DNA of 64,000 bases, taken from assembly GCA_023213395.1 (NCBI GenBank), contig CM041465.1:87737741-87801740 (forward strand), in the 5' to 3' direction. Shown here one piece after another: positions 45,425 through 57,420 of the stretch. Made by a program: the position numbers and the translations under genes. Origin of the DNA: Cycas panzhihuaensis (Eukaryota; Cycadophyta). The notes under the pieces were generated by a model, which saw only the letters and a program-made list of their open reading frames with translations, did not search any database and was not told the origin of the DNA. How positions within the stretch are numbered: position 1 is the stretch's first letter; every line of letters starts with the position of its first letter.

Positions 45425-47593
45425 AGGAGCATGGCAGTCAGGGGAGTGCGAAGAGGATGATGAACCTCGTGCACCCTTTCCTTTACCATACGAAGGGTGA
45501 GAATCAGGGGATCTATCTCAGTTCCAATTGTTTCTTTACTGAGCATTGCGATCACGCTCCCCATGTTTGGGGAACGGATCCCTATGAACGAGTTGATCGA
45601 GATTGGGCCTCGATGCCCATCTAGGAGACGAATCACGTGGCGGGGCATCACGAGGGTGTTGCACCTAACAATACAAGTCATTGTGAAAACATTCCTCGTG
45701 GATTGAGCACCACCTCTTCTCAAGGGGAGGATCGGCTCTCCTCGCTTGAGAAGGTTGGGTACTACCCCCTTTGGGAGGAACGGCATGAGAGGCTTACTAA
45801 ATTGGTTTGTTGGAGGTTGGTGATGAAGTGGTTTGGAGTTTAAGCTCCTTCATTGTATGCTCGAACGAGCGTATGGCAGAAGTAAGGGGGTCTAAAGTCC
45901 TCTCAGTAGAATGAGAAATAGACCTGGCAGGTTATGAAGGTTTAGTTTCCTTGGCTAGGGGAGGTGCCTCACGACATTGTGAGGGCTTAAGAGGCCTTTT
46001 GAGTCCAGCTTGGATCTCAATAACCTCTAACATTAAGCACTTTACGATCACGGAGTTACACATGGTTGCCCCCATTTTGAGGACTTCCACATGCACTTTG
46101 GGGCGAAGTGCATTAATGAAAAGATCTCTCTTCAACTCCTTAGGCAACGTGGCCTTAGTAGAATGAAGGAGATCATGGAATTGTCTCACAAAGTCACAAT
46201 TCATTTCATCGTGACCATGTTTGAGCGAAAGGAGCAATTTCATTCTGCTCTCGAATGGATGGGCTATATCAAAATAATTGACGAATTCATCCACCAATTA
46301 TTGGAATGAAGAAATGGAGTGGGCAGTGAGACAATATAACCATTTAAGGGTGTCACCCTGTAAGGATCATGGAAATAACTTCATTAGGATATGGTTGTAA
46401 GCCCAGTAGTCTATACACACCATAGAAAAGCTATGCACGTGTTCAGTTGGGTCTTGCGACGAAGTTCCATCGAATTTGGGAACTTCAAGAGGGTGAGGCG
46501 GCAGATTAGTTCTCAACACCTTAACGGATAGTAGCGTTGACCTATAATCCATGAAGGGACGTGCTCTTACATAGGCCAGAGGATCGACGAATGGCAACGA
46601 GCCAGGAATGGATGGGGGTGGTAGACCCATCCCTCCCTGAGGAAACGCCCCTTGCTAGAAGGGAGCTTACGGATAAACACCTTGGAAAGGAGGCATATTC
46701 CCTTACGAAGGCGTAGCGAAAGAAATCACGTTGGATGGAAGAAATGAAGGGTGCAGGACTGAATTCTTCTCATATGGGCTATCCATAGGTGGTGCAATCC
46801 CATATGGGTGTAATGAGTCCACCCCATAAGCTGGAAGATGGTTTCCCTTACCCTGCCCCCAAGGTTGAGATGCATAACCTGGGGGTAAGTAAAGGGAAGG
46901 ACCACCGGATGGGCTTTGAACATATGTAGGAGTGAGTCCCACATAGTTAGTAACAGTAGCACTAGTAGGACCTCTAGGCCTATTAGGGAATACATGTGCC
47001 ACGTTTGAGAGTGGTGCATTCGTTTGACTTGGGAAAGGCATGCTAACCCCAAGTTGGGAAAAGGACACGCCACGAATGGGTCTTGAAGAAGCAAGACCAT
47101 GGCTAGGAATAGAGGGTGCAACACTTGCCCATGAAGTAGGTGTAGCTATGGCATGGGACAAGTGCATATAGACAGAAGGGTTATTTGTCACAGGAGGCGT
47201 AGGTGCAGATGAAGAAGGTGCCCTGCCATGCAAGGCTTCTTCAAACCACTTGGGACGTGGTTGAAGGCAAGTTGCTCAAAAGTACTCACTGATGGCTTCA
47301 ATCGCGTCGACAGGAGGGGTATCCTCGTAGCCATACGAGGTCGATGGGACCTCAAATGATGAGGACCCCTCAGGGCGCTCCTCATAAGATTCACCAATCG
47401 AATGGTGAATCTCGTAAAGAGGCGAGCCTTCTACCGCATGATCAGAAGGATGAAGGTCAGATGGGTGAGGCTGGTCACCCGGATAATAGATGGGATCATC
47501 ACCCTTATGGGTGGATCCCGGAACAGACATGGGAAACTCTTGAGTTCCCAAGACCAAGGTATGGTAAGCCTAATCAGAATGGTAGCCTTCTAT
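45425..47593 (-). pseudogene. Element C Gag polyprotein, broken
   Basis: The start codon position (47593-47591) reads ATA where A and B have ATG. Translation gives GDDPIYYPGDQPHPSDLHPSDH, a Pro/Tyr/Gly-rich half, then the Gag domain FDGTSSQDPTEHVHSFSMVCIDYWAYNHILMKLFP, LVDEFVNYFDIAHPFESRMK and LKRDLFINALRPKVHVEVLKMG (46630-45932). The zinc knuckle CSIHEECFHNDLYC (C-x2-H-x4-H-x4-C) near 45705-45660 is complete. At least eight stops interrupt it, nearly all at positions where relatives have CAA/CAG, CGA or TGG. A frameshift follows the knuckle. Confidence 0.85.
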
Positions 47594-47836
47594 TGTTGAA
47601 TCAGAATCTGATGACAGAAGGGAACAATACGATGGGTCTTCTAACAACAGCAATAAACCTCACAAGCGACGTGAGAAACGTCGCATGCAACGCCTTTATG
47701 AATGTTATTAGGAGAAAGCAAAGGGTATGAAATAGGCACGTTGGGGGCTGCCCAACTGAAAAGTAAGACAAGAGGACTACCTAAAAGCAAGAACACCATA
47801 AGAAAGGGAAGTGAGACTAGTTCCCTTACTGGCAGT
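47594..47836 (-). other. Element C leader
   Basis: Matches the leaders of A (3292-3535) and B (6114-6351). Nothing coding is recognised. Confidence 0.55.
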
Positions 47837-47854
47837 TCCCCAATATGGTCGCTA
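47837..47854 (-). promoter_or_regulatory. Element C primer-binding site
   Basis: In element orientation one base after the LTR: TAGCGACCATATTGGGGA. Together with the A copy it implies an ancestral TGGCGACC...CTGGGGA site (tRNA-Arg type, inferred). Confidence 0.6.
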
Positions 47855-47855
47855 G

Positions 47856-50442
47856 TGAAATGCTACCTGCAGGGTGGTTCCCTACGTTTAGCAAGAAATG
47901 GTTACGCAAGACTGAGTTGGGTTAAATGGAAAGGATTCACCACGCAGGGTGTCCATGCACCGGAGCACAGATTTGGGACCTGCAAAGGTGCCTAGTTGCT
48001 TCTAGGTAATTATGAAGGCAAGGCCCTCCTACCCCTCGGATGGCCAGGAAGAGGAAGAAGGGGCCTAGCAGGTTGCGTCTTCTCAAGGAGGTGAGAAGGC
48101 AACACATGAGTGAGATGTGCATATAATATAATGTCTATGTGTAGGCTGGTCAAGAGAGTGAGAGGCGAGTAGCTCTAACTCGAAAGGGACTATCTATGTG
48201 TAATAGAATAACTGCTGAATAAAAGATACATAAAATGCAAATATGTGTTCTTTCCTCCTTTTCCGTTTCCTATGTGTTTATTAACATGCACACATATACG
48301 TAAGAAATAATGCTAAAAAAGGGCGAAAAGAAAAGAGGAATACCTGGACCGGTGTCTAAATGAAGCGCTATGAGTCTCGTTGTTTCCCGCGCCTTCCCAC
48401 TCCACTTGTTGCATAGGTGAGACCGATCAGCGATGGTTGCCGTGAGCAGTCGAAGAGGGGCTAGCTTACCTCCCCAATGTATGTAAAAAGTAAAGCAAAG
48501 CAGCAAATGAAGGGAAATGATAAAAAAAAGCAACATACACAAAACTAACCTGCTAATGGGCTCGTCTCATGTGTAACTCCATAAGCGCGAGATCTGCCAG
48601 TCCAACACACAAGTTTCTCCCTCTCGGAAGAGGGGTCACAGAGTATATATAATATATATATGCCTAAACTTAAAGGAAATGGAATCAAATTAAATCAAGC
48701 ATGTGCATAATATTCTAATGAAAACAACTCCAACAAGATTCCAACAAATAATCGCCTCAACCGATACCCAAAATAAGAGAGTAGCCTCGGAATGGCTAAC
48801 TCACCCACGGAAGGTCCCCACTTGGCCTCGAGAAAGGAAAATGAACTTGCAACAATGACATAGGGTAGCAAATAAAAGTAAGGAAAGAGCAACAGGAAGG
48901 TACACAAGCACACCCAAAGGATGAGGTGCTATGAGCAACAAATCATCCAAGTGGGGTGGGGTGCAAGTTGTGAACCAACAAGAAGCGGTTTTGGGGCTTA
49001 TGCAGTGCCCAAAACCAACAAATGAAAATCTGAAACCAACGTGGCAAGGGGCTGCCAATGCTGGTTTAGATTTGAAAGTAGGATTCCATGTTCCCTAACC
49101 TGACTTGAAGGGAGGCAAGAAGGTGCAAGGGGAAAGAAAATAAGGGTTTAGACCCTTGGGGAGAAGGATTGCAAGGGGGACTGAGCCTGCCTTCCTCCCT
49201 CTAATTTTCTTTATGTTACCCCCCTGCAACAGCCACCTAAAATCAGACTTGAAGGAATAATAGGGGAAGCACTATGGTGCAAAAGACAACAAACTAGTGC
49301 TAAATTAGCATAACATCAAAAAAGCACATAAATTAAGAATTTATTCATAAAAATGTAAGGAAATAACATACATCTCCAGGTAAATATGGAGGGTACCTTG
49401 TTGTGAAGAGGAGGAATGTGTCTCTACTGGAAAATAGTAGAAAAACCCTGCACTTAATAGGGTTTGATGACAGGTTTTGAGGAAGAGGCCAATGTGAGAG
49501 AAACCCTTGTGATTTGGGACCTTTGGAGCTTGTTCCTTAGAGAATCTTGAGAAATATCCTTCTTGCCACTGTATGGACCTGTAAAAAGATGTTTGAAGCT
49601 ACTGGTACTGAGCATGAGAGACAACAATAGCCTCGGTGTGAAGAACAACAGCTGAAAGTATCTTTATTCTGCAGTAGGTGGAGGAGGATTGGTAGAGTTG
49701 CATTCAAAAAATAAGCCAAGAAGAGGGAAGAATGAGGAGCCTTTTTTGGTTTTATTCCCTGTTGACCCTAAGTGAACATTGAGGGTCTCAGGGAAGTTGA
49801 AACGTGTGGGTGCCATGTGGCAGTTCTGCAAAAAGAGTGGGAACTGTTGCGTGAGTTTCAAAAAACGTTTTAAATAGTCGTACCGTGGTAAACTTCGCGG
49901 TACCGTGGCAAATATCGCGGTGCCACTAAGTTTATAGCAGTACAGACCTAAATACAAAAATTAAGCCAAAACAGGGGTCTGGAGCCAAACAAAGAGCAGG
50001 TTAGGGCTGGAAACAGCTGGGAATTGGTACTCAGATGGCTAGCAAGTAGTCAGAAAAGGGAACCGAGTCCTAACTAAGGATTCAATCGTACTTGGAAGAA
50101 ATCAAAGCATGAACAGGACATTGTAAAAGGCAAAACACGACTGGCTAAGGTGTCCCGAGGGGCCGTGGAGATGACATGGGTGGCTATGTGCCATATGGGG
50201 TGTAGCATTCACTGAAGAATTCCCCCACTGTGGGTCATCATAGGCTAAGTGGTATGCGGTAGGCACATGCAGTGTGATCAAGCAAGAAGATAATGCAATC
50301 ATACAAATAGCAGGCAAGCACACGTCAGGCAATCCATACTAAGCAATCTCGATCAAATAGGAGTGAAGAGAGGAGCATGAATATATACCTGAGCTTACCT
50401 AAGTCGATGCGTCTCGAGTCCATTCTTGGTAGCCAGGAAACA
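47856..50442 (-). repeat. Element C 5' LTR
   Basis: Plus-strand limits TGAAATGCTACC and CCAGGAAACA, 2587 bp. It holds the CGCGGTACCGTGG motif cluster (49881-49945) and the TATA-like GGGAATAAAACC near 49755. The two AACCTGCT sites used by the deletion in A lie at about 48066-48074 and 49990-49998. Confidence 0.93.
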
Positions 50443-50447
50443 GTAAC

Positions 50448-51640
50448 CAACTCCAAAGAATGGCTCTCTTACAAGGCACATTAGGAGCATAAACCATGAA
50501 AATACCCAACAACATATCATCAAACCTTATGATAAGCCATACACATCTATTTTAGGGGTCTAATCCAGTCCATTCATTATAATATACTTACCCCATTCAG
50601 ATTTTAACAAAATAAGTGCACCACCCTAGCTCTCATCATAGGTAGTAATACAAAGAATGGTGTCACTCTAAATATATATAGTTGCAAATTTTAAATTACT
50701 ATGTGAACATTTAACTTCTTATAGTTAATAGACATCTAAAGTTATAAAACTATTAAAAAAAAATTTAACCATCATACATCTAGGCTGGTTAGTTAATCCC
50801 TTAACATTCTAACTAATGATGTTCATTATGGGATTCCTCCACACCCACACTACCACCTTCACCTTCTAGGCTTTCGCTTGACAAAAAGAATTGGTTAGAC
50901 TTAAGGGAGTTGTTGGAAGACTTTGGTTATTTAATGACTAAGACATCTCCCCCTTCTCTTCCTTAGCCCTCACCTTGGATCTAGAAGTTTTGGGAATATC
51001 AAATGAGGATATGGATTAGGTGTGACTAGGAGAGGCTCAACAATGACCAGTTTAGATAATTTCTCCTTGCCATTCTTGCCACCCATAGGTCATTGTTGTT
51101 TCCCTTTTGGCTCCATCTTCCTCTAAGCAGGCATTTTAGTTACTATATGTTATTGTTTAGGATTGGGCTTGCTAGTTAGTTTTTTGTTGGAAACCTTAAT
51201 CTAATCATTTGTTCTTTTAACGATTGACTTTGAACTATTGGTTTTAACATGCCTCGAGGCTTCATCAATCTTATTCAAAAGTTAGGCCTTTACCTTATAC
51301 TCATTGGAATGATATCTAAATCAAGAGTTAGAAATATTAAGATGGAGGGTCTTATGCTTAAGGATGTCATCCCCACACTAGACATAGATATATTATGGTA
51401 GATTTTTTGATAGATCTACCATAACATAGGCCTTGATATTAATAAAATTTTAAATAGATTTGCCTTAAAATAGGCCCTGGCATTGAAAATCATAGATAAG
51501 TTTCAAATCTGCAACATCGAATATAGACTCTCTTGTAATGGTGTTCCCTAATATAAAATATCCCAAAAGTAGGATGCAACTGGGATGTAATTAAGATGAT
51601 TACCAGAGTAGTAGTACCAAATAATATGCAACAGTACTAA
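50448..51640 (-). pseudogene. LINE1, 5' part: ORF1 end and start of endonuclease
   Basis: ORF1-like text at about 51640-51270 includes IPVASYFWDIL, GNTITRESIFDVADLKLI, VMVDLSKNLP and KTLHLNISNS...YHSNEYK, as in plant L1 ORF1 proteins. The endonuclease begins MNIIS-NVKGL at 50832 (Trp codon now TAG) and reaches FMVYAPNVPCKRAILWSWL at 50500-50448, where C inserted. The endonuclease continues at 27283. Stops are frequent. Confidence 0.72.
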
Positions 51641-51759
51641 GTATATGCTATTGATAAGAACATACTTAAATTTGTTTAGACAAAGGATGAATTTGTTATT
51701 TTATGTTTAGAAGGGCCTAAACAACTCCATGAAGACTAAGAGTCTAAAATTAATTTAGA

Positions 51760-52497
51760 GCCTAAAGTGGTATCTCTCAAGTAAAATAAGATCCCCAAAG
51801 GTATGGAATCTCTCTTTAATGTAAATGATTTTCCAAATATTAAGCATGTAGGATGTAAGATTCTTATGAGAAATTTAGAGGAAAGTATACCCTTTATTTC
51901 TCTGTTTAAGGAATATTAGTATATCTTTGCTTAGTCTTATGAAGATTTGAAGTTCTTCAACTCTAATATAATCTAACATAAGATTCCTTTAAAGTTAGAA
52001 GTCAAACCTTTCAAATAGAAGTAAAGGTTAATCAATCTAAAAATTAGGGACTTAATATAGAAAGCCGTTCAAAATTTATGAGATGGAGATATAATTTTCC
52101 AAGTCAGGGATTTAGTATTTATTGTAAATTTAGTTTTGGTCCAAAAGAATAGTGGAGGTATTAGACTATATCAACTTTCAAAACCTAAACAAGCATTCCC
52201 CTAAGGACAATTATCCTCTCACATGAATAGAACAAAATTTTTCAAAGGGTGATACGTTTGAAGATGAGATCTCTTTTAGATATATTCTCTGGATTCAATC
52301 AAATATCAACAACAGTTGAACATACATATAAAATTACTTTCAACATACTATGGGGCATATTTACTTACAAGAAGATGGATTTGGGGCTAACTAGTATTAG
52401 AGCAATATTTCAAACGGTTATGGGCCATGAGTTCAAGGGTCTAATTGCTATCATAATCATCTTCTATCTAGATGACATAACTATTTTCTCTAAGAAA
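51760..52497 (+). pseudogene. Element E: degraded Ty3/gypsy reverse transcriptase
   Basis: The plus strand reads SYEDLKFF, HKIPLKLEVKPF, RDLVFIVNLVLVQKNSGGIRLYQL, then in an open frame LLDIFSGFNQISTTVEHTYKITFNILWGIFTYKKM and FYLDDITIFSKK (catalytic YLDD kept). These are fingers, palm and catalytic loop of a gypsy RT. No LTR, integrase or gag is seen near it. It abuts the 5' end of LINE1. Highly decayed fragment. Confidence 0.7.
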
Positions 52498-54065
52498 TAA
52501 AATGATCACGTGGAACATCTAGATGATAGAAAACCCAAAATAATAACTAAGTGAGCTTAGACTTCAACTAATAAGCTATATTCAAAGATCTAGAAATGGG
52601 TTCTACTTCTTTGTGAAATCTTGGGAAAGGAATATATAGAAATAATAGACGAGTATATTATGTTTAAAAAAGGAAACTAATTTTTTATTGACATGTTATG
52701 GTGAATTTATTTCTCACTTACTAACTATATAGGATTAAAGAGGAATGTTGTTTCCACATGATGGCATATTTAATCTATGCCATTCTTGGCTCTTTTTAAT
52801 TGCAACCAATATTTCTAATACATTAAAAGAACTAGAAAGTAGGCATGTCAATTTCTTTCTATTATCCCAATGTTTGGAACTATAAACACCCCTTCGTTTC
52901 CTATGAGGTTATATATAAGTTATTTGTTTTCATTTAAAGGACTTTGATAAGACCTTAGAGGATCAATGTTAGGGTATAATTATGGTTAGATGGGGTAGAT
53001 AAGGGAATAAATGGATATTTTATCATTTTCCAAAGCATTACATCATTTGGATTAATGGGTTCTTAGGTTTTTCTTTACATCCTCCAAGGTATCCATAGGA
53101 TAGATTGTGCTTTATGGAAATATTTAGGCGAGTCTCCTTAATAAAAGGTAGAATGAGATATAAATAAAAGGATGTTTTATTCTATAGGTTGCTTATAATA
53201 AGTATATATTAGTAAGTGGATAAATGATCAATAATCACCCTCAACACTACAGAGTGTACAATCTTCAAGTTGAAGAAGATTGTTGAAAGGTACTATAATT
53301 TGTATAGGGTCATGGCCTGATATTTAGCATCACATAGGGTGTCTCATCTAGTGCACCAACTAGATGGTCATGAACCATTTAGGAACCCTAGATTAGAAGA
53401 TAAAGTTTATAGGATATAGCTCTAACCTTATGTCCCTTAACTAAGACAACTCAATTATAATGTATCTTCCACAATAGAGGACTCTAAAGAGAGAAGTAAG
53501 AGAAATAATAAGCACTAATGAGAACCAAAAGAGACAATTGATCACCAAAGAGAACTGAAGTTCTTTCTCTTAAGTAATATGTGTTGAGAAAACCTAGTCT
53601 AAATAACCAAAACTAGCCACCAAGATCTATCTATTTTCAACAATAACAAAGATTTAAAATCATAATAAATGAAATCATTTAAAACTAGAGATCATTCAAC
53701 ATATACAAAAAAGTATATACATTACCTAGTACATAGAATTTAACATGGTAAAACCTAGCAAAGTGCTAGGGAAACATCCACACAAGAAAGGTATCGATCT
53801 TTATTAGTCAAGAATGAAAGATTTGTATATGCAATCACCATAGAATTCTCATAGCAATAAGAACTATTAGCCGCCCACTTATAATGCGATGTAATATAAT
53901 ATAATATGATACAATTATCCTAAAAATGGGTTATAAAAGAAGGTACATCAATTGTATCCATCAAATCTAAGTCTTTTTTATGAACGACTTAGATTCCTTT
54001 TATAAACCTAGATTCCTTTTATAATTTGATAGGTTTTAAGCTCTAGCTTTTTGCTTTGGGAGCTA
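52498..54065. other. AT-rich intergenic DNA
   Basis: No domain, LTR end or RNA gene is recognised. It may contain the remains of element E or flanks of element F but nothing supports that directly. Confidence 0.45.
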
Positions 54066-54074
54066 CTACCCCTA

Positions 54075-54132
54075 AACCCCCACTTGCGAGGGGGGTTCAA
54101 GCACCATGGCACCCCCCAGCCAAGGGGGGGTT
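54075..54132. repeat. Two GC-rich hairpins in AT-rich DNA
   Basis: AACCCCC (54075-54081) pairs with GGGGGGTT (54090-54097), and ACCCCCC (54111-54117) pairs with GGGGGGGTT (54124-54132). Loops are 6-8 bases. The island is far more GC-rich than its surroundings. Confidence 0.7.
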
Positions 54133-54349
54133 ACCGCCCTCTTAGATCTCCTCGAGGAAAGATTGGTGGGAAAAACTGCACTAACAAAGGTCTAAAAAAT
54201 TAAGCCTCCTCATAATTGTTATCACATATCCAATAATATAAACCATAAATCAATAACAATAAAGACCCAAGAGGGTATATATAGTACTTTAACTATTACG
54301 ACTTACTTCCCACTAGTGCATGTGGGATAAAATCTTGTACCTATATTTT

Positions 54350-54535
54350 AATCACTTACTAAATAAGTGAGTATTACAAAAGTACAACTACTTACTAAAT
54401 GCATTTGTAATAAAAACACGCAACTACTTGCTAAATACATGTATAATACAAAAGCACCATTATTTGAGTACTTGCTAAATAAATAAGTATAACTATTTAG
54501 ACACTTACTAAATAGGTAAGTACTAAAGAATATTC
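54350..54535. repeat. Degenerate tandem repeat, period about 36-45 bp
   Basis: The core CTTRCTAAAT recurs at about 54355, 54391, 54427, 54472 and 54504, with AAGTACAACTA or similar between. Units are diverged in length and sequence. Confidence 0.6.
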
Positions 54536-54609
54536 ATGAGATCACATAATTCTTTGGCAAATTCCACATGCTAATACTTCCTTTTACTTATGGAAATGGG
54601 GCTATGTTA

Positions 54610-55860
54610 TAGGTCCCCCCCTTTAAGACATTAAGTCCTCAAAGTATTGTAAATAGGGGTGTTACTTGACAAACTTATTAGATTCCTTAGTTTCTTCATC
54701 TGTATCACACTCAATCTACTGTACAAAATGCTTATAAATAATATGATTCTAAAGGTGGTGCTACTGGATAGCAAGGATCCAATCTAGTGGAATTGTGAGG
54801 ATTTGTTTATTATTAAGAATAGGGAGGGTGGTGAGGGGTGTAATATTTTTGTCTAGTCACTTTTTAAGATAAGAGACATGGAAAACATTATGGATATTGG
54901 TGTCTAAGGGAAGTTCAAGGGTGTATACAACTTTGCCAATCTTTTTTATAACTTTATACGAACTATAATAATTGGGCCTTAGCTTGTGGCATCGATGGAC
55001 TTTAAGGGATTATTGTTTGTATAGTTGAAGATAGCAGAATATGAGATCTCTAATGTTAAATAAGTGATCAGATCAGAGGTGGTCAATGAGTTGCTTCATA
55101 TAATTCCTTGCATTAGCTAAGTTTTACTTAAGGGTATGAAGGATTTGGTCCATCTCTTGAAGCTTTTATTGGGCACAGGCATTCTAAAAATTTATTGCTA
55201 AAGTGTGGTGCGAAGGGGGGTGATATTCATATAATACTAAAAATGGGGACATGCCAATGGATGAATGGTCTGAGGAGTTGTACCAATATTATATTAAGGA
55301 TAACTAGGATGTCCATTTAGCTTGGTGGTTAGAGGCAAAGCAGTGTAGGTATATTTCTAAAGTTTTATTCAAGGCCTCTAATTGACCATCTATTTATGGA
55401 TGGTAAATTATACTCATATTAAATGAAGTTCCCATAGCCTTAAATAGTTCTTGCCAAAAAAAACTAGTGAACTTGGGGTCCCTATCACAAATGATAGTTG
55501 AAGGAAATCTATAAAGGTAGAAAATGAATTGGACATAAATGTCAGCAAGATAGGATAATTTATAAGATGTGTATACTATAATAAAATGAGAATATTTGGT
55601 TAGTCTATCGATGACTATCCAAATTGAGTCAAACCTAACCAATGTAGGTAAGCCAGTAATAAAATCCATGTCAATGTCCTGCCATTTTCCTTGAGGAGTA
55701 TGTAATGGCTGGAGTAGTTCTGGTAAGTCATTATTATCCACCTTATGTCATTAACAAGTATCACATTCTGACACAAAGCTAAAGATAGTATGTTTCATAT
55801 GGGTCCAAAAGAAGTCAGCATAAATATAATGATAAGTTTCATTAAATCTTGAATGACCCC
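54610..55860 (-). pseudogene. Element F integrase and chromodomain
   Basis: The core has WQDIDMDFITGLP (first Asp), IWIVIDRLTKYSHFI and IICDRDPKFTSFFWQELF (second Asp) in frame 55741-55394, ending near the Glu region. The C-terminal part reads LQLYKQ-SLKVHR, YYSSYKVIKKIGKVVYTLELP and IHNVFHVSYLKK (about 55040-54850). A chromodomain-like end follows: IPLDWILAIQ, HIIYKHFVQ-IECDTDEETKESNKFVK-HPYLQYFEDL (about 54810-54630). Chromodomains target insertion to heterochromatin. Stops and frameshifts throughout. Confidence 0.78.
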
Positions 55861-55989
55861 CTAAAAGAGTGGAGTGATACTCTATTAAAATGCATGGAAT
55901 GAAAGATGAAGATGGGTAGATAAAGATGCAATTATAGAATAATAGATGATTTGAGTGTGCTGACCATCTATTCTAGTTTAAAGCTTTTT

Positions 55990-57420
55990 TTTTCCAAAGG
56001 GAGTAATTAGGTTGAACCTAGTTTTTAGCATGTAATTCACCAAGCCAGATGGGTTGGGGCTTAGATATAACATGAATGCTAGGGTTAGTGGCATTGAGAT
56101 TGGGAGAAAGGTAGGAGAGGGTATCTACAACCATATTGTCTTTTCCTTTCTTATAGGATATCGTAAAGTCAAAAACCTGAAGGTGATCAATTTATTTGGC
56201 TTGTTCTTCTAAGAGGATCCATTGATCCATTAGATTATAGAGACTATAGTGGTTAGTAAGGATTGTGAATTTTGATCCCAAAAGATATTACCACCACTTA
56301 TCTATAGTATGTAAGACTGCTCACATTTACTTTTGGTAAGTTGATAGTTGAAGTTCATGGTCCTTTAATTTTTATCTTTTGAAAGCAATGGGGTGATACT
56401 CTTACATAAGAACAATGCTTATGCCAAATTCTAAATCATCACATTCAAACTAGAATGGTTGGATGAAAGCAAGAGTGACTAGTATTGGGGTAGAGGTCAT
56501 TACTAACTTGAGGTAGAAAAAGACGGCTTCAGCCTCCAAAGACCATTGAAAAGAGTTCTTGCAAAGTAAATTTATTAGCGAGGCTGCTAATGTAGTATGG
56601 TTGTGGATAAAATAATGATAGAACCCTATAAGGCCAAGGAATACTTGCAATTATATGAGATTGCTTAGTGTAGACTAGGTGGTGATGACTAATATTTTAT
56701 GAGGGTCTATATATATCTCTTTGTAAGAAATAATATGCCCTAAGTACTAGAGTTTAATTTTTCCAAACTCACACTAAAAAAGTTTGGTATATAATTAATA
56801 TTAGTGTAGAATTTAGAGGATGGTCTGTAGATGATGAATGTGATGGTCTAAACATGAACTATAGATAAGTATGTCATCAAAAAATATGATGATAAATTTT
56901 TGAAGATGAGGATAAAAAAATTTATTCATGAGGGCTTGGAAGGTGTCAGTGTATTGCAGAGGCCAAAAGGCATCACTGAAAACTCAAAGTGGTCACGGTG
57001 GGTTCAGAAAGCTATCTTATTACAATCTTCTAGGGCTATCAAGATTTGGTAATATCCTGATTATAAGTCTAGCTTAGAAAATATCGACGTTCCATGAATC
57101 TCATCAAGCATATAATTAATTCATGGAGTGAGAAACTTATTCTTAATAGTAATCTTGTTAAGCTCCCTATAATCCACACAAAGGTGAAAAGAGCCATCTC
57201 TTTCCCTAACTAAGATGATTAGTACTACATATAGACTTTTACTGGGCTATATTATTCCCATGTCCATTAGCTCAGTTGTGATTTTCTTAATTTCATCTTT
57301 ATGGAAGTAGGAATTTCTATATGGTCATAGGCTAATTGGGTCATGGTTAGATTTCAGTTTCATTGTATGGTAAAACCCATGATTAGGTGGAGTGGTAGAA
57401 GGAAGAGAAGAAAATACTTA
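55990..57420 (-). pseudogene. Element F reverse transcriptase and RNase H, decayed
   Basis: RNase H text is clearest at 56650-56450: VFLGLIGFYHYFIHNHTTLAASLINLL and FQWSLEAEAVFFYLKLVMTSTPIL. Upstream (57400-56700) the order of a gypsy RT can be followed through heavy damage, with fragments around the CVDYRELN, MPFGL and YxDD positions. No open frame longer than about 70 residues remains. Confidence 0.6.

Larger units (their letters stand above)
27284..50442 (-). mobile_element. Element C: Tat-like Ty3/gypsy with full pol, nested in LINE1 and interrupted by D
   Basis: Without D, this element is about 16.5 kb. From its 5' end (right) it has a 2.59-kb LTR, primer site, gag, protease, spacer, RT, gypsy RNase H, H2C2 plus integrase core, the inverted-repeat unit, the antisense PMD gene, the archaeal-like RNase H and a 2.58-kb LTR. 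It is the only copy here with RT and integrase, so its relatives could have mobilised A and B. All genes except the archaeal-like RNase H carry stops or frameshifts. No chromodomain is seen, as expected for non-chromovirus elements. Confidence 0.9.

Noticed and set aside
27279-50447. Element C as a product of recombination between elements, because its flanks differ (ATAAT and GTAAC)
   Set aside because: The two LINE1 halves read continuously across the flanks and the differences are two transitions, so a decayed target duplication is simpler.
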